Of a DNA stretch of 64,000 nt, positions 61,976-64,000 are shown in pieces. The notes beneath the pieces were generated by a model, which was given only the letters and a program-made list of their open reading frames with translations, had not been told where the DNA came from and searched no databases. Source of the DNA: Rhodoplanes sp963840055 (lineage in GTDB: Bacteria; Pseudomonadota; Alphaproteobacteria; Rhizobiales; Xanthobacteraceae). The stretch lies in contig CAWIXM010000022.1 of assembly GCA_963840055.1 (NCBI GenBank), positions 388,764 through 452,763 on the forward strand, written 5' to 3'. The translations under genes and the position numbers were made by a program. Numbering within the stretch: the first letter of the stretch is position 1; each line of letters begins with the position of its first letter.

Positions 61976-62322
61976 CGAAGGCGGGGTCGCGATGGGACAT
62001 GGATCGGTTCGCCGCCATTGGAGCTGCAAAACCCGCGGGCAGTTGACTTTTGTCAAAGAGCATCGGGATACACGCTTATTATGATTTATAACGTTGGGCC
62101 GAACCAGTCGAACCGCGACTGTGCCGCGGGTTGCAGGCGGGTTTCGGACGGCGGAACAGGAGCGGCCGAGAGTCGACCTCGGCCGCTTTATGTTTTGGAA
62201 CCGATAATTTTGTGCCGGTATCGCGGGTTTGGAAAGAACGGGCGTTTGCGTCCCAAATAAATATGCCCGGCGCGGATCGCGCCGGGCAGTGTGGAAGGAA
62301 AAGCTGTTGTTCTTTAAACCGC

Positions 62323-62660
62323 TTTAGAATAGGCCGCGCGATTTCACAAAGATTGTTCCAGATCAAGAATAGCGAATGGTTTGCCGCGCATGCGGCCGCC
62401 TATTATCGGCAGCCGGTGAACGAGCTGAAGGTCAATCTCTATTTCGGCAACGCCCAGTTCGTCGCCGTGGCGCGGCGGATCGCCATTCGGCCCGTCTGGC
62501 CAGCTTAGCGCCGAGGAGGATTTCATCCTCGGCACGCTTCTCGGCTACGATCGCGAGCAGCAATGCCGGCGCTATCTGGCAAGCTGGACATCGGCCTACC
62601 GGCGCTGGTCGCCATGGCGGCGCATCCCGGAAGGCCCTAGGCAGCACGCGCGTTCGCGCG
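62323..62660 (+). pseudogene. Unrecognised decayed gene
   Basis: The plus strand has FQIKNSEWFAAHAAAYYRQP then VNELKVNLYFGNAQFVAVAR, stops after RPVWPA, and continues in another frame as SAEEDFILGTLLGYDREQQC RRYL. Composition is protein-like and the two parts look like one C-terminal region split by a frameshift. Family not identified. Confidence 0.35.
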
Positions 62661-62768
62661 CGCACACCCTGCGCGGAGCCCCGTGGGCACCCGGCAAGCT
62701 ACGCCGCGTCCGATTGCGTCATTGCAGCGCTTCCCCTTCGCGTAGTGATCGACGTTCATAGCTGTATA

Positions 62769-63994
62769 AGTATGCACTTGACCTGACAGTGGGTCTCCGT
62801 CGTGGCGGGTGTCCGACGAAGCTGGTTGTCCGGCGTCATGCGGCCGGCAGCATTTTCTCCCTCGCTAACGGCAAGGCGTCAAGGAAGGTCTGCATCGGGG
62901 TCTTGCCGAAACACCAACGTCCTTGATGCGAGCGCAGTTCATTATATTCTTTCATCCAGCGATCGAGGTCGGCCTGCAACTCGGCGATCGACCGGTACAG
63001 CGTTTTTCGGAACGCCACACGATAGAACTCGTTGAGCACGGTCTTGTGGAAACGCTCGCAAATTCCATTTGTCTGCGGGCTCTTCGTCTTGGTGCGCGTG
63101 TGGTCCACGTCTTCGATCGCCAGATAGAGCTCATACTCGTGATGCTCGGGGTTGCCGCAATACTCTGTGCCGCGATCGGTCAGCACGCGGGTTAACGCAA
63201 TGCCGTGCTCCTCGAAGAACGGCAACACGCGGTCGTTCAAAATCTCCGCTGCGGTGATCGGGGTCTTGCGATCGTACAGCTTGGCGAAGGCGACCTTGCT
63301 GTAGGTGTCGATGAAGGTCTGCTGATAGATGCGGCCGACCCCCTTCATGTTGCCGACATAGAAGGTGTCCTGCGCGCCGCAATAGCCGGGGCATTCGCTT
63401 TCGAACTCGCCGTGGCTTTCCTTCTCGCTCTTGGCCTTCTCCAGAGCGGCGACCTGCGCCTCCGTGAGCACCAGGCCGTCCTGCGCCATCTTGGCCTCCA
63501 GCGCCTTCAGCCGCTTCTTGGCGTTGGCGAGATCGTGCCGCAGCCACACCCCGCGGACGCCGAAGGGCGAGATCGACAGGCCTTGCTTCTTCAGTTCGTT
63601 CGAGACCCGAACCTGGCCCCAGGTCGGCTGCTCGATCGCAAGCTCAACCACCGCCGCCTCAATCTCGGGCGCCACCCGGTTCTTCAGCAGCGGCTTGCGC
63701 GGGCTGATCTCCTGCAGCGCCAGCTCGCCGCCCTTCTCGTACAGCTCCTTGAAGCGGTAGAAGCTGTCGCGCGAGTAGCCCAGCATCTTGCAGGCTTGGC
63801 TCACATTGCCGAGCTGCTTGGCCAGCTCCAGCAACCCGATCTTCCCTCGAATGACTTTCTGGTCCTTGGTCATGGCGTCTGATCCTGCGTCAACGCCGGC
63901 GGGCTGTGCGGGGCGCCCGTTCTGGTGAGCGCCCCGCTCGCCGCCGGCCCATCCTCCGCCAATCAAACCCAAAATGTCAGATTTAGTTCATACT
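62769..63994 (-). mobile_element. IS481-family insertion sequence
   Basis: Inverted repeats AGTATGCACTTGACCTGACA (left) and AGTATGAACTAAATCTGACA (right, reverse complement), 16 of 20 identical. One transposase gene. Ends are approximate by a few bases. Confidence 0.8.
62836..63873 (-). CDS. IS481-family transposase
   Basis: 345 residues from the ATG at 63873 (MTKDQKVIRGKIGLLELAKQ). N-terminal HTH (GNVSQACKMLGYSRDSFYRF), rve core with QTFIDTYSKVAFAKLYDRKT, VLTDRGTEYCGNPEHHEYEL and SPQTNGICERFHKTVLNEFY. The DDE residues are present. Complete. The frame extends to 63972 but the extra N-terminus is not conserved. Different subgroup from the remnant at 22880. Confidence 0.93.
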   Translation of the reverse strand: MTKDQKVIRGKIGLLELAKQLGNVSQACKMLGYSRDSFYRFKELYEKGGELALQEISPRKPLLKNRVAPEIEAAVVELAIEQPTWGQVRVSNELKKQGLSISPFGVRGVWLRHDLANAKKRLKALEAKMAQDGLVLTEAQVAALEKAKSEKESHGEFESECPGYCGAQDTFYVGNMKGVGRIYQQTFIDTYSKVAFAKLYDRKTPITAAEILNDRVLPFFEEHGIALTRVLTDRGTEYCGNPEHHEYELYLAIEDVDHTRTKTKSPQTNGICERFHKTVLNEFYRVAFRKTLYRSIAELQADLDRWMKEYNELRSHQGRWCFGKTPMQTFLDALPLAREKMLPAA

Positions 63995-64000
63995 ATTCCA

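Overview
The window looks like a chromosome segment of a high-GC alphaproteobacterium of the order Hyphomicrobiales, closest in style to the Bradyrhizobium/Xanthobacteraceae group. Four things point there: the order nlpD-like / pcm / surE / serS / tatC-B-A / scpB-A / nagZ, the secE-nusG-rplK-rplA block, the many small secreted or one-helix proteins, and a dense set of dispersed palindromic repeats. The family assignment is inference; no search was run.

Layout. (1) 1-2386 is conserved: rplA, rplK, nusG, secE and tRNA-Trp on the minus strand. (2) 2471-14770 is accessory DNA lying where an ancestral tRNA-Trp / tRNA-Gly / tRNA-Tyr array has been pulled apart. It holds a DUF4062-TPR protein, a 29-bp duplicate of the tRNA-Gly 3' end, a secreted-protein gene split by an IS4-family element, a hydrolase-adenylate cyclase fusion, several tiny proteins, two tyrosine-integrase remnants and an AT-rich orphan. 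(3) 14771-18981 is core-like: tRNA-Tyr, rlmB, an MFS transporter and a PAP2 phosphatase. (4) 19315-28336 is a second accessory zone opening at tRNA-Thr. It holds a degenerate second tRNA-Thr, an IS5-like element, an IS481 remnant, an atypical response regulator and a string of small proteins. (5) 28607-45955 is mostly core: the Aas-type three-domain protein, cutA, nadK, a MaoC/CitE pair, a DUF815 ATPase, the nlpD-like/pcm/surE/serS/tat/scp/nagZ run. (6) 46077-54988 is metabolic: a BtuF-like binding protein, a LysR-linked catabolic cluster with an aldehyde dehydrogenase remnant, DoxX, an EEP-family enzyme and the glutathione-dependent formaldehyde dehydrogenase. (7) 55098-61905 is a 6.7-kb island bounded by tRNA-Arg(UCG) and an exact 47-bp copy of its 3' part. 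It contains IS1634-like and IS30 transposases, a TerB/Coq4-like fusion and a pentapeptide-repeat TIR protein broken by a frameshift. (8) 61906-64000 holds IS debris, a decayed gene and a complete IS481-family element.

Repeats. A roughly 100-bp palindromic repeat occurs eight times, and in four of them it supplies the stop codon of the adjoining gene. A second repeat of about 140-165 bp occurs three times.

Best candidates for new biology: the DUF4062 protein built of near-identical 129-bp TPR units; the tRNA-Arg island with its TIR and TerB-Coq4 proteins; a twice-occurring pair of a mini LuxR-type HTH protein and a 71-76 residue partner; and the stop-codon-supplying repeats. No CRISPR array, rRNA operon or intact integrase was found.
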